From assembly GCF_025698545.1 (NCBI RefSeq), contig NC_068576.1, positions 54,098,390 to 54,162,389 of the forward strand: a stretch of 64,000 bases of DNA, read 5' to 3'. The notes beneath the pieces are model-generated. The model was not told where the DNA came from. It made no database searches and saw nothing but the letters and a program-made list of their open reading frames with translations. The position numbers and the translations under genes are program-made. Shown here piece after piece: positions 12,752 through 25,261 of the stretch. How positions within the stretch are numbered: position 1 is the stretch's first letter; the number at the start of each line of letters is the position of its first letter. The DNA is from Gossypium raimondii. Taxonomy: Eukaryota > Streptophyta > Magnoliopsida > Malvales > Malvaceae.

Positions 12752-12900
12752 GGTCTGAACTTTGCTGTGTATGAATCTCTAAAAGATTGGTTAATCAAAA
12801 GTAGACCCTTTGGATTGGCTGAAGACTCCAAGTTGACGACCACGCTTGCTCGTGGGGCTGCCGCTGGAACTGTAGGCCAAGCTGTTGCTCACCCTCTTCA
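12752..12900 (+). pseudogene. Fragment of a mitochondrial adenine-nucleotide carrier gene (ADNT1-like)
   Basis: About 49 codons read without a stop: GLNFAVYESLKDWL, then a variable piece, then LARGAAAGTVGQAVAHPL. This is the third-repeat region of plant mitochondrial adenine nucleotide transporters of the ADNT1 type, which exchange ATP/ADP/AMP across the inner membrane. The carrier signature Px[DE]xx[KR] expected next is absent, because homology stops at PL. No start, stop or flanking exon is present, so it is a non-functional stray piece. It sits inside the approximately 2 kb that splits the duplicated reticulon 3' end, next to a Helitron-like repeat, suggesting it was carried in by a transposon. 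Confidence 0.75.
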
Positions 12901-13048
12901 TGAATATTCCCATGAAATATCCAAAATTTATTCCAAAAGGAGATAGTTTTATTTAAATTAATGTTTTAAAAATAATAAAAATTAAATAAAAAGAGAGAGA
13001 ATTGCCACTTGTCAAAATATCATACTTCTATGATATATAAATTTCTGT

Positions 13049-13376
13049 ACTCGAATGGGTTCATAAAGTTGATGAATAATCTCTTTTTCTAAATCTTGTT
13101 TAGTTGTTTTTGCTATGGATCTAATATGCTACAAGACACAAGACATACATATTGAGTGTAATGATAAAATACATTAGATATTATTTAGATATTATTAAGA
13201 GGAACAGACATAATCCTCAAATATGGACCATAAAGCGGACATGGATGATAAAAAAGGATGTGATTTGTGACCATATGTTATCAAATTGCATGTTGGTTAT
13301 AATATATTGGGTTGAAATTTCTTTCAACCTGAGCTGGATATCCTTTCCGAATGGACCTCATGATCGTTATTAAACT
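13049..13376 (+). repeat. Distal part of the duplicated reticulon 3' UTR
   Basis: Matches 10614–10810 downstream of the reticulon gene; shared landmarks are TAAATCTTGTTTAGTTGTTTT and GCATGTTGGTT. About 120 bases of unrelated, SINE-like sequence interrupt it (13135–13255). Together with 10870–11012 it represents one tandem copy cut in two by about 2 kb of inserted DNA. Confidence 0.75.
13150..13255 (+). mobile_element. SINE-like relic inside the duplicated UTR
   Basis: The stretch around AGGAACAGACATAATCC…GGACCATAAAGCGGACATG ends near a short A-run. It resembles the 3' half of the better preserved SINE candidate at 37925–38062 (GAAGGACAACACAAATCC…TAAAACAGACATG). It interrupts the duplicated reticulon 3' UTR, so it arrived after or during that duplication. 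Confidence 0.4.
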
Positions 13377-13826
13377 GTTATTGCTTTTCCAATAATTTCA
13401 TTAGAAAGTTGCCAAATGTTTGCACAATTTGCCAAAACGTTTAAGTATACCACCCAATCGCACACAATGCTGCTAGAATCTCTCCGATCTCTCTAATGGT
13501 CGTTTATCAAGACCTCTTATCATGTTTAAACAATGGCGCCATGTACAATCAAGCAAAAAACTAGTCAGGCTCTTCTCTTCTAAATCTGCAACGCATCTCA
13601 GTAAGTTTTAATAGATTTGGCACTCCAGCAGTCAACAAAATAAGTTGCCGGACCTCAACAATATTACAGTCTCCCGCAGTATAGATAAACAACTAAGAAC
13701 TGTTTCTCTATCCCAGGTGGTGAAACCGAGTTTACAAGAGATTTTGGTTTATAACAAAAATCGTATACATTAACAAACCAGTGGAGACGTGAATTTGAGC
13801 AGATATGCAAGCTGGCTGCATTTAGC

Positions 13827-17442
<3,616 letters not shown>

Positions 17443-17596
17443 TCTTTAAGAAGGAAATTTGGAGAGAGAAAAAACACAATCTCCTTTACTAAGTCAAATC
17501 TGAGTCAAGCGAGTTGCTAGAGTGTAAAAGGAAAATTATAAGGGAGGTAGTTTGTTTTTGGTCTCAAACTGATGGTGTAAGAGAAAAGGAAGCCTT

Positions 17597-17646
17597 ACGC
17601 GCGTGTGCAAGATTCACGCGCTTCCCTATAATGACACTTCACGCGG
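17597..17646 (-). promoter_or_regulatory. Cluster of CGCG boxes in the CPK promoter
   Basis: Four VCGCGB motifs lie in 50 bases, about 155–205 upstream of the CPK start: ACGCGC (17597), overlapping GCGCGT (17599), ACGCGC (17616) and ACGCGG (17641). CGCG boxes are the known binding sites of CAMTA calmodulin-binding transcription factors. CpG-rich motifs are rare in the surrounding AT-rich DNA. Regulation by CAMTA is inference. Confidence 0.5.
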
Positions 17647-18770
17647 CTTTTTGGTAAATACATTAGCAATAATTTCTTTACTTTGCTTTTCCATGGTTAA
17701 AATCTGCTATTAATTCCTCTACTTTACAAAAGTTATGGATTTAACCCATGTACTTTAATTTGATCATTTTTAATCTATGTACATTTTGAATTTTTAAATT
17801 TCAATCTTCACCAAAATGATAACTGTTAAATTCATAAAGTCAAGATCTATTATTTAAAAATCTAATACAATGACATATTATTATATGTGGAATGTCATGC
17901 CAACTTGTTAATACTTACGAAAAATCTAATTAATTGATTAACAACTTTTGTTTACGCCAAGATTGATATTTCAAATTTTGAAAATATAAAGACTTAAAAT
18001 GATTCAATTAAATAATATGGACTAAATCTATAATTGTATGCATTGTATAGGACTGATAATTAAATTTAATGAAATGAATTTAACTGTTTTGGTTTGGGCC
18101 AAGACTAAATTTTAAAGTTCAAAAAGTACATGGACTAAAATTATTCAATTCAAAAAATACAAGGACTAAAATTAATTAGATAAAGATACAATGACTAAAT
18201 CCATAAATTTTATAGAGTACGATGGCTAATAGTAAAATTTAACTTTATTGACTGTAAAACTTTTCACATGAAACCCACGTTCTACGTTTCCATTTTGGTA
18301 AGTAGGTTAAAATCGCCGAGAGCCTTTTGGCCTAATAGTGATGGTATTGTGTTATAGCCATGAAAGCTTGATTAAATCTGAAGTAATTTCAATTTCCATT
18401 CTTAATTATAAAAAAAAGAGTTAAAATATTATATAAATCTTTGTATTCTTTATTGATTTAGTAATTTAGTTTTATTTTTAAGAATTTAATTTTTTCATTC
18501 TTTTCGTATTTTAAATTTTAAATTTAATTATTATTTTTAATTTATTGTTGTGACGATTTAAGATTAAAATTAAAAATTAAATTAAGTAACTAAAAATAAC
18601 AAAATAATTTCATTTATGTTTGTAGTTGGATCTCAATTTTCCTTACAATAACACTTCAAGCGGTGTTTGGTAAATACATTAGCAATACTTTTTGACTTTG
18701 TTTTTCCACAGTAAATTATTTCACATGAAACTCATTGTGTACATTTTTATTTTGATATTTCTAAGTAGGA
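17631..18770. repeat. Duplicated CPK promoter segment, first copy split by a MITE
   Basis: The block 17631–17695 (GGTAAATACATTAGCAATA, then CTTTGCTTTTCCA) and its continuation at 18244–18310 (TTTTCACATGAAACCCACG) recur as one uninterrupted block at 18645–18770 (GGTAAATACATTAGCAATA, TTTTTCCACAG, TTTCACATGAAACTCA). The second copy therefore shows the pre-insertion state of the first. The CGCG boxes are not preserved in copy two. 18311–18644 is AT-rich without features. Confidence 0.65.
17696..18243. mobile_element. MITE, 548 bp, in the CPK promoter region
   Basis: Left end GTTAAAATCTGCTATTAA and reverse-complemented right end GTTAAATTTTACTATTAG begin long imperfect inverted repeats of over 100 bases (both include TTATGGATTTA). 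No coding capacity. Comparison with the unoccupied duplicate near 18645–18720 places the insertion exactly and suggests a diverged duplication of about 9–10 bases, compatible with a Mutator-type element. Confidence 0.7.
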
Positions 18771-20014
18771 TGTGATATAAATATCTGTATTTTTTTATAA
18801 ATTTAAAATTTAGTTATTAAATTTTATTTTAAAATTTTAAAATTCATGTTTAATTATTAATATTTTTGTCATATTAATTGACGTGATATTTTGAAATAAA
18901 AATTTGTTTTTATCTATTTTTTAATAATATTATTATAGGTTAGGATTATATATCTTCTTCTTGACACAATGCCTAGAATTACCCATAGCCTTTTCTCAAT
19001 CCATAAATAGAAGGATAATGCATTTCAGCATACTCGAACCAACGTCCTCCTCAATTGACAACAATATCTATGTCAATTAAAAAAAAACTTTTAACTAAAA
19101 GAATGATGCTGTAATGAACATGATTTTAACAAATAATTTTAACTATGTTAGTAGTTAAACCTGTATTTTAAAATTTAAAAATAAATAAACTAAATTCATA
19201 AAAATAAAAACATAAGGACTAATTTCTAAATTATGAAAAGTGCAATAATTTATGACATATTTTTACTTTATAAGTGTATATATATATCATAGCAATAAAA
19301 GGTGGTTTATACATTGTTATTTGACACGCTAATACAATAATAACTATAGTTTATATGTTTCATGAAAAAAGTTGACAGGTTACGTAAACATAGATTTCCT
19401 TATTAAAATAAAACAAAAGTTAGCTAAAGGTAATCAAAGATTACACATTTTTCATATAGATTACGATTTTATTTTGTAATATTTATTTAACTTACCTTCG
19501 TTATTTAAAGTAGAGAAAATAAATGTAAATTAATATTATGAAAATGGAATATTAACAAAATAGTTTAATAATATATAAAAATAAATAACTTACAATAATT
19601 ATTTATAATATTATATAAATTATAATATCCCTAATCAATTTTGTATAGTTTTAATATTATTTATTAAAGATTAAACAACTTATTACAATTTTATTATATA
19701 CTTTTAAAAATGTTTTGGATTACATTATTTTTCGATTTTAAAAAATTCCTTATGTTAAACAAAAATTAATGATATAAAAGATATGATAAAGATAATATAC
19801 ATAATTGATTTGTACATCGTGCAAATTAATTGATATCGATTTTCTATAAAATAATATCTATACATTTCTTTTCTATAATTATTTTTTTATTTTTAATAAA
19901 ATATGTAATAAAACTGATTGATACACATTAGTACATGTTATATTGACAAAAATAATCGAATCATATTACCAAAACGAAATTTAAATTATTTAATACTAAA
20001 TTAAAATAAAAATA
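18771..20014. other. AT-rich spacer with a dispersed-repeat fragment
   Basis: No gene seen. Around 18955–19085, the motif GGATAATGCATTTCAGC, then ACTCGAACCAACGTCCTCC, resembles 57055–57190 (GGATAATACGCTCCAG, then CTAAACTCACGTTCTCC), so both are copies of one dispersed repeat of unknown class. The remainder is low-complexity A/T. Confidence 0.45.
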
Positions 20015-20360
20015 AAGCTTAATGAAAACGTTTATATGTCTTGTTAAAATGGCCTTAATTGTATTTTTAAGTCTTTTTGGCAATAAACCTTTATTCCTTT
20101 TTTTCAAATTATTTTTTAATAGATTTGATGAAAGTACCGTTAAGTATTATTTTCACATGTAATAAATTAAATATCATTAAAATATTCCACGATGAAATTT
20201 TATATCATCCCGTTAACTTTTTAACGGTATTTTCATCAAATCGGTTAAAAAACCAATTTAAAGAAAAAGATTGATGATTAAAAAAAGCTCAAAAATACAG
20301 TTAGAGTAATTTTGACAAAACATATAAACTTTTGTAACCAAATTTACCAATTAAGCCTAA
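20015..20360. mobile_element. MITE with long imperfect inverted repeats
   Basis: The left part (GCTTAATGAAAACGTTTATATG … TTGTATTTTTAAG … GATTTGATGAAAGTACCGTTAA) is mirrored by the reverse complement of the right part (GCTTAATTGG … GTTTATATGTTTTG … CTGTATTTTTGAG … GATTTGATGAAAATACCGTTAA). About 345 bases, non-coding, a foldback-type MITE. No reliable target duplication was found. Confidence 0.65.
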
Positions 20361-21358
20361 AAATAATACAACAATTGATACAGTTTGTAACCATATCGTA
20401 CCTACTATTATAGTCTAAGAGGAGAGAGGAACTTTCTCATTGGCTAAACAGCTCAAATCGTGGCCTTTAGAAAAAATTGAAAGAACAAAGAAAAAGAAAA
20501 GTGTCACGGAGAATGAAAAGTGCGTGACAAGTTGAAACTGCAAAGCAAAAATGGACACATGAAAGTGAAACTCAAATCTTCATACTGAGGCCTAATGTCT
20601 GCGTACCAATTAAATCAGTCCTCTTTTTGCTGGGGGGTTAGATTCAAGCGATCTGTAAATGAGTATAAATTAATTGAGTTGAATTAAAATTTGACTTTGA
20701 AACAGGAAAAGTTAAGTCCAAATATTTACACGCCGATTCAAGTGAAGTTGATGGTCCATTAGCTTCTGTGAATGATATTGGGCCTTAGCCTTGCAAGAAA
20801 GTTTTATTGGGTTACGAAGGCCTGATAGGAAAGTTCTTCCTCAACAAAACGAAGCTTATAGGTTTTCTAGTTTTGAAATCACGTTACAGATTGATTTGAA
20901 GGGCAGCCACCTGTGAGATTGTGCAAAAATTTAACGATCTTATTAAGGGCACTGGTTTGAGCACCATCGTCTCCTTTCCTCCCCCCTCCCCCACCTTTAA
21001 CCCTTCTTCTTTCTTTGTCCTTTGTTCTTTGCCTTGTTTCCGATTCCTGCCGTGTCTTTCTTCAACTCGTGTCAAGCAAAATAGAGGTTATTGGCGGTGA
21101 CGACTAGCAGGTGGGGTGCCGTTAAATAACCCTAACTGTTCCTCTGAAGATCCGGCCCAACACTGTTTGAGCGGCGTCTTTCGGTATTTCGTGCCGCGCT
21201 GGAGCTTAAATCGGTTTGCCGAACGGAGATACGAATTCTTTCCCTCTATAGTATAATAGTTCCTTAGAATCAATATACCTTAATTACCCCAATTTTCTTT
21301 TAAGATTCCCAATACGTTATACGTTAGATTTTTGTTATTGTAGCTCTGTTCCATCACC

Positions 21359-21360
<2 letters not shown>
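20361..21360. other. Spacer and promoter region of the EFL1-like gene
   Basis: No separate gene seen. It becomes less AT-rich toward the EFL1-like start and contains a C/T-rich tract near 20965–21060, usual for a plant leader. Short open frames on both strands here have no recognisable content. Confidence 0.4.

Positions 21361-21388
<28 letters not shown>
21361..21388 (+). repeat. GTT microsatellite in the EFL1 5' leader
   Basis: About nine GTT units end some 24 bases before the start codon, so they are almost certainly transcribed in the 5' UTR. Length variation between alleles would be expected. Confidence 0.9.
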
Positions 21389-21389
<1 letters not shown>

Positions 21390-21411
21390 AACTTAGAGAA
21401 GAACAAAAAGA

Positions 21412-24400
21412 ATGGGTGACTCTGATACTAGAAAGGTTAGGAATATATGCATATTAGCACATGTTGATCATGGTAAAACCACGTTGGCTGATCATTTAAT
21501 TGCCGCCACAGGTGGTGGCGTGCTTCACCCTAAATTAGCTGGTAAACTTAGGTTTATGGATTATCTTGATGAAGAACAAAGGAGAGCGATAACGATGAAG
21601 AGTTCTTCTATAGCTCTTCATTATAAAGACCATGAGATTAACCTTATAGATTCCCCTGGTCATATGGATTTTTGTAGTGAGGTGTCTACTGCTGCACGGT
21701 TGAGTGACGGTGGGTTGGTTTTGGTTGATGCTGTCGAGGGTGTTCATATTCAAACTCATGCGGTCTTGCGTCAATCTTGGATTGAGAAGGTTACCCCGTG
21801 TTTAGTTCTTAATAAGATTGATAGGTTGATATGTGAGTTGAAGTTGAGCCCTATGGAAGCTTATAATCGGTTATTGAGGATTATTCTTGAGGTCAATGGG
21901 ATTATGAGTATGTATAAGTCGGAGAAATATTTATCTGATGTTGATTCCATACTTGCTGGCCCTTCTGGCGAGGTTAGTGATGAGAATTTGGAGTCTAAAG
22001 AGGATGATGAAGAGGATACTTTTCAGCCTCAAAAAGGAAATGTGGCATTTGTGTGTGCTTTGGATGGGTGGGGTTTCACGATTAATGAGTTTGCTGAATT
22101 CTATGCTTCTAAGCTTGGGGCAAGTACATCTGCACTTCAGAAGGCTTTCTGGGGTCCTCGCTATTTCAATCCCAAGACCAAGATGATTGTTGGGAAGAAG
22201 GGATTAAGCGCAGGAAGTAAGGCAAGGCCAGTGTTTGTGCAGTTTGTCCTTGAACCACTTTGGCAGGTTTACCAGGCTGCTTTGGAGCCGGATGGGGACA
22301 AAGGGACACTTGAGAAAGTGATTAAGTCTTTTAATTTGTCTATTCCTCCTCGTGAATTGCAGAATAAGGACCCCAAGATTGTGCTTCAAGCTGTCATGAG
22401 TAGATGGCTTCCTTTGTCAGATGCAGTTTTGTCAATGGTGGTGAAGTGTATGCCAGATCCAATTTCTGCTCAGTCTCACAGGATTTCACGTTTGCTTCCC
22501 AAAAGAGAGATTCTTGATAAAGGGGTGGACTCTAATGTGCTTGCAGAGGCTGATCTAGTGAGAAAGTCAGTTGAAGCTTGTGATTCTAGCCCTGAAGCAC
22601 CGTGTATTGCGTTTGTGTCTAAGATGTTTGCGGTTCCGACAAAGATGCTTCCCCAACGAGGTCCTCAAGGGGAGATTTTAAACAATTTCACTGATGAAGG
22701 TGGAACTAGTGAATCTGATGAGTGTTTCCTTGCATTTGCTAGGATCTTTAGTGGGGTTCTTACATCAGGACAAAGAGTTTTCGTGCTTTCAGCTCTATAT
22801 GATCCTTTGAGAGGGGAATCAATGCAGAAGCACATGCAGGAAGCTGAATTGCAGTCCTTGTATTTAATGATGGGTCAGGGTCTGAAACCAGTGACCTCTG
22901 CAAGGGCTGGTAATATTGTGGCAATTCGTGGACTTGGCCAGCATATATTAAAGAGTGCAACTCTTTCGTCTACAAGAAACTGTTGGCCTTTCTCCAGTAT
23001 GGCATTTCAGGTTTCCCCTACCCTAAGGGTTGCAATTGAACCCTCTGATCCTGCAGATATGGGTGCTCTTATGAAAGGTCTGAGGCTTCTCAACCGAGCT
23101 GATCCATTTGTTGAGGTCACTGTTTCATCTAGAGGGGAACATGTGTTAGCCGCTGCTGGTGAGGTTCATCTAGAAAGATGCGTCAAGGATTTGAAGGAGA
23201 GATTCGCAAAGGTGAGCCTGGAAGTCTCTCCACCTCTTGTCTTCTATAAAGAGACCATTGAGGGTGATTTGTCTAATGCATTGGAGGATTTGAAACTGTT
23301 TACTGCTGACTCAGATTATGTTGAAAAAGTGACTTCAAATGGAAGATGTACCATTCGTGTTAAAGTCTTGAAACTTCCACCTACACTAACCAAGGTGCTT
23401 GATGAAAGTGCTGATTTGCTCTCAGATATTATTGGAGGTAAACTGGGGCAGAGTGGTAAAAGCTTAGAAATGCATCCGCTAAGTCTGAGTGAAAATGAGA
23501 GTCCAATTGAAGTACTCAGAAAACGCATGGTTGATGCTCTGGAGAGTGATTTTTTGTGTGGAAATGAAAATGACAAGGATCAGGCTGAAAAATGCAAAGG
23601 TAAATGGCTCAAGCTTCTTAGGAGGATCTGGGCTCTTGGTCCAAGGCAAGTTGGTCCTAACATCCTTTTCACTCCAGATTACAAAACAGAGAATAATGAT
23701 GGCACTAGTCTGATACATGGCTCTCCTTATGTGTCTCTGAGACTGGGTTTGGCTGATAATTCTACTGCTAGTGATATTGCTGCTATTGCATCTTCGGAAC
23801 TGACTCAACCGCTGTATGGAGAACCAGAAAGTCTGGAGAGTAGTCTGATGTCTGGATTTCAACTGGCTACTGCAGCTGGGCCCTTATGTGATGAGCCAAT
23901 GTGGGGATTAGCATTTGTCGTTGAAGCTTATATCTCTCCCTCAACTGTTCGGGCTGGTGAGTCAGAACCTAACCAACAATCTGAGCAGTATGGCCTTCTT
24001 ACTGGGCAGATAATGACAGCTGTCAAGGATGCCTGTAGAGGAGCTGTGCTTCAGAGGAAGCCTAGGCTTGTCGAAGCCATGTACTTTTGTGAGTTGAATA
24101 CTCCAACAGAATATTTGGGCCCTATGTATGCAGTTCTTGCACGGAGGCGAGCCCGAGTTTTGAAGGAAGAAATGCAAGAAGGCTCTCCACTTTTTACAGT
24201 GCATGCCTATGTGCCAGTTTCTGAAAGTTTTGGTTTTGCTGATGAGCTAAGGAGATGGACATCTGGGGCTTCTAGTGCCCTTCTTGTGCTTAGTCACTGG
24301 GAAGCACTTCCTGAGGATCCATTTTTTGTACCGAAAACAGAAGAGGAGATAGAAGAATTTGGTGATGGTTCTAGTGTTCTTCCAAATACAGCAAGAAAGC

Positions 24401-24495
24401 TCATTAATGCTGTGAGGCGGCGAAAGGGTTTGCCTGTAGAAGAAAAAGTAGTTCAGCATGCAACAAAGCAGAGGACGCTAGCTCGTAAAGTGTAA
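21412..24495 (+). CDS. EFL1: Elongation factor-like GTPase 1 (EFL1/Ria1), intronless, 1027 aa
   Basis: A single uninterrupted frame, start in context AAGAATGGG. The GTPase domain shows G1 AHVDHGKTT (16–24), the switch region ending RRAITMKSSS (58–66), G3 DSPGH (80–84) and G4 NKID (134–137). An acidic insert (SDENLESKEDDEED) lies near 185–205. It is followed by EF-G/EF-2-like domain II, then the domain III/IV region with SRGEHVLAAAGEVHLERCVKDL, and a C-terminal EF-2-like part (CRGAVLQRKPRLVEAMYFCEL). The acidic insert and the replacement of the canonical EF-2 diphthamide loop separate it from eEF2. Known role of the family: with SBDS it releases eIF6 from pre-60S subunits in the cytoplasm, the last step of 60S maturation. 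The length agrees with the plant family (about 1015–1030 aa; yeast and human about 1110–1120). It is convergent with the PAM71-like gene. Confidence 0.95.
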   Translation: MGDSDTRKVRNICILAHVDHGKTTLADHLIAATGGGVLHPKLAGKLRFMDYLDEEQRRAITMKSSSIALHYKDHEINLIDSPGHMDFCSEVSTAARLSDGGLVLVDAVEGVHIQTHAVLRQSWIEKVTPCLVLNKIDRLICELKLSPMEAYNRLLRIILEVNGIMSMYKSEKYLSDVDSILAGPSGEVSDENLESKEDDEEDTFQPQKGNVAFVCALDGWGFTINEFAEFYASKLGASTSALQKAFWGPRYFNPKTKMIVGKKGLSAGSKARPVFVQFVLEPLWQVYQAALEPDGDKGTLEKVIKSFNLSIPPRELQNKDPKIVLQAVMSRWLPLSDAVLSMVVKCMPDPISAQSHRISRLLPKREILDKGVDSNVLAEADLVRKSVEACDSSPEAPCIAFVSKMFAVPTKMLPQRGPQGEILNNFTDEGGTSESDECFLAFARIFSGVLTSGQRVFVLSALYDPLRGESMQKHMQEAELQSLYLMMGQGLKPVTSARAGNIVAIRGLGQHILKSATLSSTRNCWPFSSMAFQVSPTLRVAIEPSDPADMGALMKGLRLLNRADPFVEVTVSSRGEHVLAAAGEVHLERCVKDLKERFAKVSLEVSPPLVFYKETIEGDLSNALEDLKLFTADSDYVEKVTSNGRCTIRVKVLKLPPTLTKVLDESADLLSDIIGGKLGQSGKSLEMHPLSLSENESPIEVLRKRMVDALESDFLCGNENDKDQAEKCKGKWLKLLRRIWALGPRQVGPNILFTPDYKTENNDGTSLIHGSPYVSLRLGLADNSTASDIAAIASSELTQPLYGEPESLESSLMSGFQLATAAGPLCDEPMWGLAFVVEAYISPSTVRAGESEPNQQSEQYGLLTGQIMTAVKDACRGAVLQRKPRLVEAMYFCELNTPTEYLGPMYAVLARRRARVLKEEMQEGSPLFTVHAYVPVSESFGFADELRRWTSGASSALLVLSHWEALPEDPFFVPKTEEEIEEFGDGSSVLPNTARKLINAVRRRKGLPVEEKVVQHATKQRTLARKV

Positions 24496-25261
24496 AGTTG
24501 ATCAATCAAGCCAGGTTATTATCTACAAATATGGTGGGTGTAATATGTTCTTATACACAAATTAAATTTCCGTACCAATTTTGTCTTCTTTTCTTTTTTC
24601 CCACTGGGAACAGATGTAGCAAACTCTTTTTGAAATGAAAGTTTATCCTGAACATTGATCAATAAAAACGAAACTGTTGCAAACCATGATCCTGTCCAGG
24701 CATAATCATCTAGTAGCCTGTATCATTTCAGTTTGATTATTTCTTTTTTTGCATATTGTAGTGAGGTTAATATTTGTCGCACATGCTAAAGCTGAGCAAA
24801 ATCTTTATAGCTTCTAATGATTGGTAGGTTCATGGAGGCAGGCAGGCAGCTGCCCTGGAGCTAAAGCAAGTTTCTTGGCTTACTTCCAGTCCAGAAATCT
24901 TGGTTTTATTGATTTTATCTTGTGATATGAAAGAACACTAGATTTGTCATTGCTTTATTCCTGTAATGGATTCCCCATCTGAATTTCACATTTGCAGTAC
25001 AGTTAATACATTCCACCATTAGTCCATTTGTTTTCGGAGAATAATGTTATTAGGTTTTAGGGTTTATGGCTATGCACGAAACCACAGGAATTTTTCATTG
25101 TAATCCCTTGTTTTAGCTCAAGATTTGATTCAATAAGTAACGAATCCATGATTATAATAAGTACATGTAATCAGTAATAGGAGCAAAGAACTAAAGTCCT
25201 AATAATTGCACCAAAAAAATGTGATTTTAATTTTATTTCTTTAACTCCAAGTTTCCAACCT
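24496..25261. other. Shared 3' region of two convergent genes
   Basis: This 766-base spacer holds the 3' UTR of the EFL1-like gene (an AATAAA-like signal lies at about 24660) and that of the PAM71-like gene coming from the right. No other gene or repeat is evident. Confidence 0.45.
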
